This document shows positions 32,739 to 44,539 of a stretch of DNA of 64,000 bases, piece after piece. Below the pieces are notes generated by a model. It had not been told where the DNA came from. It did no database searches and saw only the letters and a list, made by a program, of their open reading frames with translations. The first letter of the stretch is position 1. Each line of letters opens with the position of its first letter. The stretch spans positions 95,312,743 to 95,376,742 of the forward strand of contig CM060691.1 of NCBI GenBank assembly GCA_030686995.1. Reading direction: 5' to 3'. Made by a program: the position numbers and the translations under genes. The DNA comes from Artemisia argyi. Taxonomy: Eukaryota > Streptophyta > Magnoliopsida > Asterales > Asteraceae.

Positions 32739-33494
32739 CAAGTTTCCACCCGTAGCAAAATTGAGTGATTCTTGATCGGCAAGACTCAACCCATTGTAGA
32801 AAGTATCAATCTGATGCAAAGGTGAAAACCCGTGATTTGGACATTTTTCCAATAACTCCTTAAATCTATCCCAAGCTTCGCTGAACAATTCATCGAAAAC
32901 TTGCTGAAATCGAAAGATTTGAGTGCGGAGATTAGATGTTTTAGAAGGAGGATAGAAATGATTCACGAACTTGGAAGCTAGAGCATCCCAAGTATGAATT
33001 GAGTTCAGTGGTTTCTTTTCAAGCCAAGTCCGGGCTGCTCCCTTGAGGGAGAAAGGAAACAATTTCATTTTAACCACATCATACGGAACTTGATTTAACT
33101 TTATAGTTTCAGTGATGTCAATGAAATTCCTTATGTGAACATAAGGATCCTCACTTTCTAACCCGTGAAATTAGATACTCGTGATGATGTTGAGTAACCC
33201 GTGATTAATCTCAAATTGATTTGCAGTGATATCGGGAATCACGATGGCCCTCCTCACACCATTGAATGGTGATTGGAGTTGTTCCTCCATCGGACGCAAA
33301 TCATAAGCCGGTTGGGGTCCCATCGAAGGGATCCCATTTTTTTTAGCACCACCCATCGGCGGGGGTCCCAAGTGTTGTTCGTCTTGGTTCATTTTCTCAA
33401 TGGTTGAGAAAAGAACTCGGTGATTGTGTCGAAATAAACTTTCGGGATTTGAAAGTAGAGAAATCAGACGTTTAGAAGATGAGCGGGTGTTCAT
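32739..33494 (-). pseudogene. Ath-B Gag N-terminal half
   Basis: Met at 33494 begins MNTRSSSKRLISLLSNPESL. After a Pro/Gly-rich stretch, a TAA near 33173 (ITSI-stop-FHGLESEDPYVHI) interrupts a clearly continuous frame. The retrotransposon gag domain follows: KMKLFPFSLKGAARTWLEKK, WDALASKFVNHFYPPSKTSN, ELLEKCPNHGFSPLHQIDTF and YNGLSLADQESLNFATGG, ending at the NA-2 target site. The C-terminal half is at 26772-27977. The domain is a standard gypsy capsid. Confidence 0.92.
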
Positions 33495-33994
33495 ACACCA
33501 AAAAAATCAAAAATTGAAAAAGAAAATGAAAATCTTTTTGTATTTTTGGTTAGTAATTATTTTTGGCTTTTTAAAATATTGAAAATAAAAACTCAACTTT
33601 TATTTTCTTTTTGTAACCGTTACGTTTTTGTCACCGTTTCCTCCAATACTACATGCAGCGGAGCGGGAGAGAAGAATGGATCTCTCTTCGGTCTGCAATT
33701 TAATGTCAAGACCTCCGTATTCCCCATTTAGTTGGTTGTAGTAATAAAGTAATCCTCCAATACTTTTGTCAAGACCTCCGTATTCCTCCAATACTTTTGT
33801 TGTTTTTTTCAGAATGTTTACAACACTCTCTCAAGAGTGAGGATGTAATTTTATTTTTGGATTTTTGAAAACACTTCAGTAAAATTGTTTTTGATTTTTT
33901 ACTTTTTATATTTTTTTATAGAAAATATATACAAGAATGAGGAAGGTTTTCAAAACACGATTCGAAAACGAAAATCAAAAATTCACTTCAACAT
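33495..33994 (-). other. Ath-B leader between primer-binding site and gag
   Basis: About 500 bp, AT-rich, with no ORF. It contains a repeated TCAAGACCTCCGTATTCC word (near 33709 and 33767), a small local duplication. Confidence 0.7.
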
Positions 33995-34012
33995 TCTCCG
34001 GCAGTGGCGCCA
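33995..34012 (-). other. Ath-B primer-binding site, Asp-tRNA type
   Basis: TGGCGCCACTGCCGGAGA on the minus strand, next to the LTR end. Athila elements typically use this type. Confidence 0.88.
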
Positions 34013-34778
34013 AAATTTTGATTGCTAAAATATAGTTTATATATAGTATTTATATTTCTCCAAAGGATTTGAAAGAAATACAAATCCCGTGATCGTAGTC
34101 CATGTGCAGGTGTGAATGGAATTTGAATTCCCGGTTCGTGAAAAGTATCGTGAAAGTGAGAAAAGGTTATTTCAATGAGAATTACACTAATGAATATGAA
34201 AATGAAGCACAATTAACCAATTAAGCAGGAAAATCAAATTACGAAACCTAAAACGTAACGTAGAATAAAAAAACGTAAGCTAAAACGTAAATAAAATGTA
34301 AACGCGCGAATTAAAAAGTGAATTTGAGGCTAGACTAATCCTACGGGTTTGAAAATAATTTTTCTAAGCTAAAAATGATAAAAGAAAATTTTGGGAAAAA
34401 AAATATTTTTTTGACTTTTTATTTAATCAATATGAATTAAAAACTATTTTAACCAATTAAAAAGTAATAAAAATGTAAATAAAAGTGAATTTAAATGAGA
34501 AAAATACAAAATTAATTTTGAAAAATCCAAAATAACTAAAAACTATTTTCTAAAATATTTTTGGAATTTTTCAAGCTTTTACTGATTCCTATTTGATTTT
34601 CCTATAACAAAAGTATTTAAAAATTGATTAAAAATTAAAATAAAATAAGAAAAATAGCAAAACAACTCAAAAAAATATGAAAATTTATGGAAATTCTAAA
34701 ATTATATCTAAAACCTAGGAAAATTTTGAAAATTGTAAAATAAGCTGAAGAAGTGCTTAATGGCTTAAAAACTGCTTA

Positions 34779-34808
34779 TTGCAAGTGCTTATTGATAAGC
34801 ACTTGCAA
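34779..34808. other. 14-bp perfect inverted repeat, 2-base loop
   Basis: Arms 34779-34792 and 34795-34808 (TTGCAAGTGCTTAT and its complement) in the Ath-B LTR, within the AATAAGC-rich stretch. Confidence 0.85.
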
Positions 34809-36406
34809 CCAAAGTGAGTGAAACTTAAACCACAAGTGACTAATATTCAAATAAGCTTAGATATACTGATATCAGACCACAAGAATCATAGAAATCCAAT
34901 TGGTGAGCAATAAGCAGTTTCTAATAAGCACAAATGATAACCAGTTGTATACTAATAAGCACAAAAGGTACACAATCAGTCCCAACAACTCAGAAATGCA
35001 CCAAACAACTTATTATGATGAAATAAATACACATGTTAGGCAAAAGGACACTTAGGCAATTTGTACTAAAAACAAGAATGTATAGCTCAAAAGCCCTACT
35101 TGCAGCTTATATTTAAGCCTCCTAATAAGTTAATCAGTGCAACCAGTGCAACCTAAGGGCAGAATTTAAAACCTAGTACTACTGGCTATCTAAAAATAGC
35201 AAAAGCCCTAATTCTAATGCCTAATTGAACCCTAGATTGTCCTGAGAACAAATGTGACTCAAGTACCTCAACTGATGAACAGGTTTAGCAGGGCAGGTTG
35301 TGGATCAATTTTTAGCAACCTAATGTTATTGGAAATGGCTAATTCTGATGTATGGTTAAGTTTTTTATATAAACTAACTCCAGGAACAAGCTTATGCAAT
35401 TTGGAGCCTAATTGATGCCTTAACATGACCCTAGTTCAGCTGGTATCTAGACAGACTTTAGCCTAGGTTGACTTTTTTTAGTGCACTATGGTTTTGACTT
35501 ATATGAAATTCTACTGCTTGAATCTTAATCTAAATGAGTAATTAAGCTACTTTGTGACTTTATATTCCTAAATGCAACTATATTCTACCTAAACTAAAGT
35601 ATGCAGCTACAAAACTATACTAAGGCTCACAGAATTGAACTAATAATCTGGAATATGACTTTTTGTGTTATAACTTATCAATTTTATACTAAGACTAACC
35701 TATCTATGACTAACATGACTTATCTAAGCTAATTTAATAGCAAGAAAACAACTACTCCACATATCAAACCCTTAATCCAAACACTACTTAATCTGCCTAC
35801 TGATTTTATTGTTATGATGATTTAAGAAGATTACTGCTTAACTACTTATGCAGGATGAGTATATAAGCTATATGAAACTATGTAAAGCTAAAGATATGCA
35901 AAATCTAATACTTATGATGAAATTCAACCTACTGATGCACTATGACCGTTAATCACAAAATAGAGTAAATATGAAATCTAAATGCGCAAATGAGACAAAT
36001 AAGTAACAAGCATGATCAAAGATACTCAAATAATACCAAAAACACAAAAAAGCACAGATCTAAGTAATATATAAGCTAATTCAAAAATCTATAAAAATTG
36101 AACTAAAAATGGAATTAGGTACTTACTAAACAATCTCAGCTGAACAGAGATTCATTTGACTTAAGCCTATCTTTAGATAGGCTTCTAAACCAGGAACACC
36201 TTCTGAATCAGCTTAAGCTTATCTAATAAGCTTGTTTGACTTCAATTGACTTTTTGATAAGATGAAGATTATGACTAATTATACCTACACAAGCTCTCAC
36301 AAAAGCTATATTAAGCTAGAATGAGACTGAGCTAAATGAAAACTAGCTTATTGAAGCTAGGATTTAAAAGAGAAAACATATTTTTGATTTTTTAAGGTTT
36401 TTTTGA

Positions 36407-36440
<34 letters not shown>

Positions 36441-36682
36441 TGAAACAGGATTCAAAATAGAGAATTATAAAAGTTGTAATATACTAACAGTGATTGATGA
36501 AATATAAATAAAATAGTAACAACAACTATTGTGTTAACTTTTGAGAATTGAAAGTAAATGAACAATACTAACTTATAAGAAAGGTAAACTATATTTAATT
36601 AATTAAAAATTGAATTTCAATACTAGAAAACTTGAAATACAAATGAGTAAATAAAATGACAGAGTAACATTAACATAAAAAC

Positions 36683-36987
36683 TTTAGGATCGTGGTTTTG
36701 ATTGATTATTGTGATTCGGGAGGTCGGGTACAATGAAAGAAGATGATAGCCATGGTTAGTGAGAGAGAGTAGAGAGAGAAGTGAAAAACTTTTTGTTTAT
36801 TGATAATGAAAAGTAAAATACACAAATGAGTCTCACCCTCCTAGTGAAGTCTAGGAGGGCTTATATAGCCTAACACAAACATACTATGGCAATATTAAAT
36901 AACAAGTCCTTGTGTTTTGGCTAAATGGGATAACTAGTGTAATCCCGATAATATTGTCACATTTAACTGTTAGGAGCGATCCCAACA
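36683..36987 (-). repeat. NA-3 3' LTR
   Basis: Minus strand starts TGTTGGGATCGCTCCTAACA. The terminal CA at the far end is mutated to AA (TTTAGG on plus, against TGTAGG in the other LTR). Confidence 0.92.
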
Positions 36988-37000
36988 ATCTTCCCCCAAT
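36988..37000 (-). other. NA-3 polypurine tract
   Basis: Minus strand ATTGGGGGAAGAT abutting the 3' LTR. Confidence 0.75.
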
Positions 37001-40000
37001 GTGGCAAAATAAGGGATTACTTACAACATTTCCTACAAGTGCAAATAAAATTAAAGAAAGGTCTTCATAAGTTCTTCAAATGCTGAGGATGACTATAGTT
37101 GACGCTCTTTGTCTTCATCTTGTACCTCGGGTTAAGAACTTTATCTTCACTTGTAGGCAAATGATGTAATATGCATGAAATGGATTAACTTCCCCCCAAT
37201 TCATGCTGCATGTCTTTAGCAGCTTCTTCGCACACTTCTTTCTAGCGAAGTTTCTGAATCAGCTTCCCCCCCAAACTAACAACCGTATTCAGCAGATTCA
37301 AAACTTTGATGTAGTCAACATGTCTTCTAACTTTTGAAGTTTTAAGTACGCAGCGGAATTTGTAGATGACACCGTTAACCACACCAAGTAAATATGACTA
37401 GTCACTTAATCACAGTTATGCTCAATGCGGAAACTCTATTCGGGGGGTAACATGCAAGAAATCAACAAGATCTTCTCACATATGCAGACTACTTCACACT
37501 TCACAACCCGCAAGAGTTGAAACGGTTACACCAAAATCACGAAACTGAACCACTGATCATCTCTACGGACGTCTCTCCGGTAGTATTAACATTGTAAGCT
37601 CGATCACGTGAGTCTATTATGTGTCCCTGATGTGCACATTTCTTCCCCCTGATTGCAGATCCTCGTAGAAAATGAGTGTTTTCTCAAAGAAATCAAGAAA
37701 AGTCAAAGAAGCACAAAGAACACCCACTCTCTCTTCCCCCACGATGTCTTCGTGGAATCGGAAGCATACACACTGTGTTTACGATGGAAAACAGAGGCAT
37801 CGTAACCCCATATGTCCAATCAACCGATTATGTGTGAAGTATCATAAATAGCCCGTGAGAATCAACTGCTGATAAACATCTATACTCTTTTATACTCCTC
37901 TCAACTAACTCTTTACCGACCCCATTATCATTTTGATAGCTTTTTGTAGTAACTACTGATGGAGAAAAACTCAGTATGACGAACTTGAGACTGAAGTAAA
38001 ATAACCCGAAATTGTGACTTAAACTTGCACTATTGTCTGACTAAGAACCAATACTGAGAATTTCAATAAAGGTAGAATCATATACCCATCCAACCATCCT
38101 TAATTGTATATGAGCTTCTCTCGAATTATCCACATCTTTTGGTGACACTTGAGCACTACAACGCAACTCCTTTAAAGTGATAGCTATACTCTGTGAGCAC
38201 AATAATGTAACTCCTTTCATCAGGTATAATTAGATAACCCAAGTCTTGGTCATTTGTATGGATAAAAGCTCGAACAAGGATCTTGAAGAATCATGCATCC
38301 AACCAACCCTGATATCTTCAGATACTAAGTACACGCACTTGTGAAATTCCACTTCAACCTCAAATAAATAATAACGAATTATCGTCGTAGTCACATCTTG
38401 TGGTTAAATGCCCCAAAAAAACTAGCCTTTTGACGGTTTTAAGTAAACATGATAATGGTTTCCCGATCTTGTCAAAAAAATGTATCCCCGTGAAAATTTG
38501 TAATATCCAAAATGCCACTCTTTTTTCCAGAAAATTATATCAAAAATTGCATACAATGTATTAAAGATGCATTTGATATTACTAATAAATTTTACAACCC
38601 AATATATGTCATTTTTGGATTCAAAAAGAATTTCAAGCCCAATCCATATGTGATACTTCATTTAAGCCCGATTCATAAGCTTGATCCAAATTCCATACAC
38701 ACAACCCGATCCAAGTGACAGAAAGTTATACCCGGTTAAAATTTGATATAACTATCACACGTTTCATTACTTGACCTATCCCTGTTTGCACACATCTTAA
38801 AATTATACTCCGCCCCCACCAATACTCTCTCCACCAAACCTTTCATCATCTATCAAAATAGATCTGCAAAAGTCATGCGCCCATCATCTAACTCCCATCA
38901 CCAAATTCAAACTCATCCGCCCCACACTCTCATCTCTATTTGTAGATCTCAAACAAAGATCTGTCAATAACACATCTCCATCATCATCTAATAATCAATG
39001 AAACACAACACCTAATACGCCTCCATTTCATTTACTACTACGAAACCCAAAAACAAAAGATGATTCACTTATGACTTTCAACTTCTAATGGCTTCATGAC
39101 CTTTGACAGGTCACGGTAAGTATCTCTTTTAGTCTTGAATCCCATTCAACGAAACAAAGAAGTATAATAACATACTTGTTATTTTACATTTTTTTAATTC
39201 GGATATTACCAAGAAGCTTAGCTTTGACATGATCGATGATGATTCATTTTCTTTCGTTTGTTGACCTTCAAAGGTCTTGATATAACAATGGTAGTTACGA
39301 AAGAATGAAGTTGAGATCAATACTAGTTATGAGGGGGGTGTTGTCAGTTGTTATTGTGATTGAAGCTGACCGGTTAGGATAGGCTGATGGATTTGGTGGC
39401 GTATGATTTGAGATACAACAGTTTGTTATGGTTCTGTTGTCTTCATCTTCTAATTGATTTGTTGGCTTTGAATTGGACCGATGAAGTTACTTGAAATCTG
39501 AGGTCGAGTTTGAGTTGTGGTATTTAGTTAGAGGTCTTGGTCAATGAATGGTCCTCTCCTTCTTCTTACTTCATTCATTATTTTCTTTACGCGTAAACTG
39601 TATTCATCATCATCTTTTAATTTCTTATGCGTAAGCTTTAGCGTAAACCTTATGCATAAGGTTTTTCGTAATGAGTGGACATACGCGTAACCTTAGGTTT
39701 TTACGCCTAAAAACCTTACGCATAACTTTCCAAGTTATGCGTAAATACACCTGAAGACGAGTTACGCGTAAGAGTAGTGTCTTACGCGTAAAAAGAGGGT
39801 TTTTTGCCTAAACTTACTCGTAAAACGAGGGTTTTGACCGTTTGACCATTTTCCGGTGAGATTCTGACCAGATTCCGACTAAATTTTTTTCCGACCACTA
39901 TTACCAGACCATATTTTTGTCCAGTTTTTACCAGTTATTTTCAGACCATCTTTTGACAATGATTATTGACCTCATTTTGACCATAAATTTATCACAGGTT

Positions 40001-40256
40001 TTGATACAAAACAGTCGTAAAACTGATATGGGTTAACTTTGATAATCGTGACACAAAAGTATTACTGGAAACACATACAGTTAAATGAAAATAATAGTGA
40101 CAGTTAAGATGACCTTTTTGACCATTTGATGTACCAAAAAAAACTATTAAACCAAAAGAATGTGTAAAGAAGAGTACGGAAAATGGTTAAAACAGCTTAA
40201 AGATCGCAACTTTTGACAAGAAAGCACCACAAAATCAACCAAAACTAATAACCAAA
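37001..40256 (-). other. NA-3 interior, non-coding
   Basis: About 3.25 kb with no supported gene. Notable parts are C-rich CTTCCCCCC words near 37195 and 37265, an array of TTTACGCGTAAA-type palindromes (39586-39792) and a stretch with about ten GACCA words (39835-39985). Confidence 0.7.
39586..39792. repeat. Array of TTACGCGTAA-type palindromes
   Basis: About ten perfect or near-perfect copies: TTTACGCGTAAA (39586), CTTATGCGTAAG (39624), CTTATGCATAAG (39649), TACGCGTA (39682), CTTACGCATAAC (39715), GTTATGCGTAAA (39734), GTTACGCGTAAG (39761), CTTACGCGTAAA (39781) and weaker ones. It lies about 480 bases inside the 5' LTR in the element's sense. Confidence 0.85.
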
Positions 40257-40268
40257 GCTCTGATGCCA
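40257..40268 (-). other. NA-3 primer-binding site, Met-tRNA type
   Basis: TGGCATCAGAGC on the minus strand, one mismatch from TGGTATCAGAGC, two bases from the LTR. Confidence 0.85.
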
Positions 40269-40270
40269 CT

Positions 40271-40575
40271 TGTAGGATCGTGGTTTTAATTGATTATTGT
40301 GATTCAGGAGGTCGGGTACAATGAAAGAAGATGATAGCCATGGTTAGTGAGAGATAGTAGAGAGAGAAGGGAAAAACTTTGTGTTTATTGATAATAAAAA
40401 GTAAAATACACAAATGAGGCTCACCCTCCTAGTGAAGTCTATGAGGGCTTATATAGCCTAACATAAACATACTATGGCAATATTACATAACAAGTCCTTA
40501 TGTTTTGGCTAAATGGGATAACTAGTGTAATCCCGATAATGTTCTCACATTTAACTGTTAGGAGCGATCCCAACA
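40271..40575 (-). repeat. NA-3 5' LTR
   Basis: 305 bp, begins TGTAGGATCG and ends GATCCCAACA on the plus strand. Confidence 0.93.
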
Positions 40576-40794
40576 AAAACTACACACTAGATTACATGAT
40601 ATGAGGGGGTATATATATTGGATGAGGAGAGCTTGGGGTGAAGCTTCTAGGTTGTCCAGGTCATCAATCCGTGGCACTTGTGCTTCTTTTGATCCTCTCT
40701 TAACCCTTGGATTAGTCTCTAGATACTTCCCATCAAAATTGACCCTTAGATTGAACGATTGCTCAATAATTTGCACGCACACCCACACGGATCG

Positions 40795-40820
40795 CTGACA
40801 TGGCAGGCCTGCCATGTCAG
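40795..40820. other. 26-bp perfect palindrome
   Basis: Centre AGGCCT; arms CTGACATGGCAGG and its complement, no loop. It lies in the Ath-B LTR and overlaps the start of the 112-bp duplication. Confidence 0.9.
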
Positions 40821-41032
40821 GTTCTTCTAGAATCCCATTTAATTGTACGAATATACCCTTACTCATGGTTAATTTTGATTTCACGCGTGTGAATAGTGAC
40901 TAGGGTTCATCCCTGTGTACCTGCCACGTCAGGTTCTTCTAGAATCCCATTTAATTGTACGAATATACCCTTACTCATGGTTAATTTTGATTTCACGCAT
41001 GTGAATAGTGACTAGGGTTCATCCCTGGGTAA
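40809..41032. repeat. Tandem duplication, 2 x 112 bp
   Basis: 40809-40920 and 40921-41032 differ at only three or four positions. They contain AGGTTCTTCTAGAATCCC and GACTAGGGTTCATCCCTG. Confidence 0.92.
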
Positions 41033-41678
41033 CTTTGGGGATAAAAGGCGCAGGTTATTTTTGAACGGTATTAATTACCCATGTGTTGACTTGTTGACTG
41101 GGGTAAAGGGGTTGGGTATGGATCGGTTAAAAGGGAAAAGGGGTGTCGGCTTATGGTTTGTTGGGCTTGGTTGTTTTGGGTTTATTAATATAGTGGATCC
41201 GGTTGGTTTGTTTAAGGATTTTTTAGGATTAGTAATGTTAACATAAGGACCAAAATTGTAAAACCTGAAAATTAGAGGGACCAAATCTGTAATTCTTCAA
41301 AAATATAATCCAAGGGCTCTTGTTTACTTTCTTTAATTCATGAAGGATTATTTTTTATTTTTCTTCTAAAAATTCTTCAAAGGACCACTTTTGTCAACAT
41401 CTGAAAGCTGAGGGACCAAAGTTGTAATTTCTCTAATCTTTTGACCAAGGACTATTTTTGAAACATTATGATTCTTCAAGGTCTTTCTTTGACATTTTGA
41501 GCTTTAATTCTTCCCCGGATTCGGCTTTTGACCTTTTCCCATTCCCGTGCTCGTTTTTGTCGGTTTTGCTTTGTTTTTATCCATTTTTCACATATCCGTG
41601 CGTGCACATACACAAATACAAAAACACGCATTTTCTTGGCATATTTGGTTAGTATTTGGTATTTTTGGGTCAAAAAAG

Positions 41679-41701
41679 GATGTGTGAATAAGCACACATC
41701 A
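41679..41701 (-). other. LTR-terminal hairpin of Ath-B
   Basis: GATGTGTG and CACACATC, a perfect 8-bp stem with a 6-base loop, one base inside the LTR end. Confidence 0.8.
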
Positions 41702-42209
41702 ATAATCTTCTTATACATCAGATTATGAAGAACTCGATCAACAAAATGCTTCTATTCTCCTTTTTTTAAACCAACAAACGTAGGTTCAAGAGGTTACAAT
41801 CATGGCCTCTTAAAGAGCTATGAGAGTTTTTCTACTCTTTTCTTCATAAAAAATACCACGTAAGTGGTCGTAACAATTTACAAAAAAGGCTTCCTGTATG
41901 ATCTGTAAAAAAGATAATAGAATGCAATTAAGTTTTAGTCTGTTTCAAGTCAAATGCAGACCGATCACTTTTTATCCAAACCACTAGTGGTCTAAACCAC
42001 AAAGTCGACCTGAATCTAGTTAGCTTTTCGTTTTCTTTTTTTTATACGTGACAAAACAAAATTGAATGGCTGATCTTATGAGAACAAAAATAATTTCTTA
42101 CTTTAACACATGCATCTTTTATTCCAAAAAGTATGTTATATGATCATTTTATCTAAACAGTCAAACCCCAAAAATGATCGAAAGTTCGAAACACTATCGT
42201 TAACTATAT

Positions 42210-42278
42210 TCACTTAACCTTGTAGAGAGACACAGTTGGTTTCTCTAGCTCATCTCCATCGATATCCACACCAGTACC
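42210..42278 (-). pseudogene. Exon-like fragment with stop codon, unidentified
   Basis: After an acceptor-like ATATCAG the frame encodes GTGVDIDGDELEKPTVSLYK, then two more residues and TGA. The amino-acid composition is protein-like and the frame is open to the acceptor. I do not recognise the family. It could be the last exon of a gene or a captured piece. Confidence 0.4.
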
Positions 42279-42510
42279 CTGATATTCTAGACAAAATGCA
42301 CAATATTTGCTTCCTCACATGCTCTTCACCTTTTAGAAGTCTTGCTCATTTTTTCGGCCTATACCTCTTTTTTTTACTTCAAGAGCGGCTAACTATTTTG
42401 TATTAAACACGTTACGTGGCTGCACGATTGTATATTTATATTAAATGACAAACAAACTTTGAAAATAAAACACTACTGGTACAATATAAGATAGCTTTCA
42501 AAAGAGATTA

Positions 42511-42548
42511 CCCCATTTATCCAAGGAATCAGCTTGTCGCCACATAGC
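42511..42548 (-). pseudogene. Exon-like fragment, unidentified
   Basis: Acceptor-like TTCAG, then a frame reading AMWRQADSLDKWG, then a GTAATC donor-like site. Very short; the call depends on its neighbours. Confidence 0.25.
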
Positions 42549-42704
42549 CTGAACATACAAATTACCTCAGCAACTATATGCGTTACGCAAATCCAAAACC
42601 CCTCAAGTTGTTAAACGTATATATAAAAGATAAATTGGTCAAATACCAGAATTGTTCATGGGGTTTTTATCAATTGTGGGTTCAGGTTCCTTAACCTCTA
42701 CAAC

Positions 42705-42770
42705 CTTTCAATCTAACACCAAGAATGTCTTTGCCACCAATGAGGCATGCTCCAAACAACATCTCACCAC
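42705..42770 (-). pseudogene. Exon-like fragment, unidentified
   Basis: Acceptor-like ATTTTAG, frame GEMLFGACLIGGKDILGVRL, then AAAG followed by a GTTGTA donor-like site. Not recognised. It has the same strand and spacing style as the fragments at 42511 and 42210. Confidence 0.35.
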
Positions 42771-43155
42771 CTAAAATATAACCAAACACATGACCACAAT
42801 AGGAAAAAATTGCAAAATATTTATAAACTAAATCCCAGCACAATATGTTTGATTATACTATAATTTTTAAAATTAAGAAAAGAAGACCTAAATCAATTTA
42901 AATTAAATTAGTTAATTGAACTTATATTTTGTTGTGTAGAAACTGTCAAAAGCATCATCTATCTATGTATCGCAACAACCTTCAAAAAAAACAAAATGAA
43001 GAAACACCTAAATAACAGAAACACTAAAAAATAAATCGATTATGTCATAGAATGATACTCGTGTTCTAATTAGCATAATCATGGTGTTCTAAAACAATCA
43101 TACATAAATAGTATAATCATTCAATTAATTAGCATAATCATTCAAACATATGATA

Positions 43156-43181
43156 CATATATATATATATATATATATAAG
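43156..43181. repeat. (AT)n microsatellite
   Basis: Alternating AT of about 24 bases. Confidence 0.85.
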
Positions 43182-44539
43182 CAATTTATAAAATAAAGAG
43201 CAAATCAAACTTACAATCGAAACCCAAACTAGCTTTTACCTTGAATCAAGATCATCCGCGATTTTAGAGTGTGGACAGCAAAGATGATTTTTGTTTATAT
43301 GGTTTATGATTTCGATGGTTTTTACAGTTAACTGTATGTGTTTTCTGAATTGGAGAGGATGATTTGATTTCAAAGCATATGGTTTTGAAAATTATTAGCT
43401 ATTCGGTTACAAAAAATGGATAATTAAAGAATTTAATGACTTAACAAAAATAAGAGAAGTGAATTGAAAGTGACACACAGAAAATGAAACTAAAAGAGGA
43501 GTGCAATGATGTGTTGTACACATTAAATCACCGGCCAATCACAAGTGAGACACATCATCGCATTGATTGCATGGACTGCTTCAAAGTGTTTTAACATGTA
43601 GCTGTTTATTATATAGTATAGACTAGCTTATAGACCTGTAGTATAGATGAGATCGTGTAAAAAAATAGTGTGTGTAAACAAAGTAAGGAAAAACCACAAA
43701 GTAAACAGGATGAATCATGTATTCGAAAGGAATATCAACTAATAAGTCAATGATAGTATAGAGAGTACAGTGCTTGTAACTAAGAATGTAATTAACGGCC
43801 ATGCACGCGTGCTCCAATCTTGGTAATGTAGATGAAAAGCAAATCTTGACAGCCTTGGTAAGGCAATGAGCATTTGTTGATAACCTAATAAGTATAAGAA
43901 GAAAGTGTAAGTAAAACATTTTGTGTGATTGATAGTATATGTAAAATCAAGAAAACGACATAAATCACATCATATTCCAATTGGTACATACCTCATGATA
44001 CGTGATCATAGACCGTAAAGAACCTATTTGTAGACGACATTCAATATAATAAGATATAAAAAAGAGAGAGATAATAGCCACTCCGTATAAAACCTCTACT
44101 ATCACAAAAATTTAGAATTATTATACCAAGTAGAAGTTCCTACTAATCTTACAGCTTGAAGTGGCTAACATAATTCATCGGACTGATCAATATTTCTCAA
44201 CATAATTAGCGAGACACCTACTTTTAATGTAAGTTTGTGGTTTGAAACACAAGAGAACTTCAATGTATTGACAACGGACAAATCAAAGATGAATCCAATA
44301 GTGAATATTAAGTAAAAAAAGATTTTAATAATACATTAGATATTCTCAAAGAACTTATTTCCATAAAAATATGTGTAAGAAGAAAAGAGTAATAGAATAT
44401 AATAAGGTTACAATGACATTAGACCCGTTGCAAAATTCTAGCTAAATTGCTCATCCAAAACCTAGGTAGCCCGAAACATGAACGTGCCACTGACCAGTTT
44501 ATGGACTATATTTTACAACAGTATTAAAAATGTGGTTCT

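Larger units (their letters stand above)
36683..40575 (-). mobile_element. NA-3: non-autonomous copia-type LTR element, complete
   Basis: LTRs of 305 bp at 36683-36987 and 40271-40575 differ at about 14 positions by eye (about 4.6%). Both flanks carry AAAAC (36678-36682, 40576-40580). A Met-type primer-binding site and a polypurine tract are in the right places for the minus strand. The 3.28-kb interior has no gag-pol and no ORF above ~80 codons. TGTTGGGATC ends and the primer site suggest copia, but with no coding sequence the superfamily is inferred. Confidence 0.92.
16190..41701 (-). mobile_element. Athila-type Ty3/gypsy element Ath-B, split by three insertions
   Basis: Right to left: 5' LTR (41701-34019), Asp-type primer-binding site, gag, protease, RT, RNase H, integrase, 3' UTR. 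Coding frames rejoin exactly when NA-1, NA-2 and NA-3 and one copy of each 5-bp target duplication are removed. The 3' LTR is missing: at 16190 the element ends in a poly-T next to Ath-A. Confidence 0.88.
34019..41701 (-). repeat. Ath-B 5' LTR, interrupted by NA-3
   Basis: Minus strand starts TGATGTGTGCTTATTC at 41701 and ends TTTTAGCAATCA at 34019. Without NA-3 (36683-40575) and one AAAAC it is about 3.8 kb, similar to the Ath-A LTR. It holds GGTCCCT-type words (41230-41470), a 112-bp tandem duplication, many AATAAGC words (34740-36360) and a T-run near 36410. I see no credible gene in it. Confidence 0.75.

Noticed and set aside
43590..43630. Helitron-like terminus (minus strand TCTATACTATATAATAAA, and CTAG nearby).
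   Set aside because: No hairpin before a CTRR end and no second end were found. It remains only suggestive.
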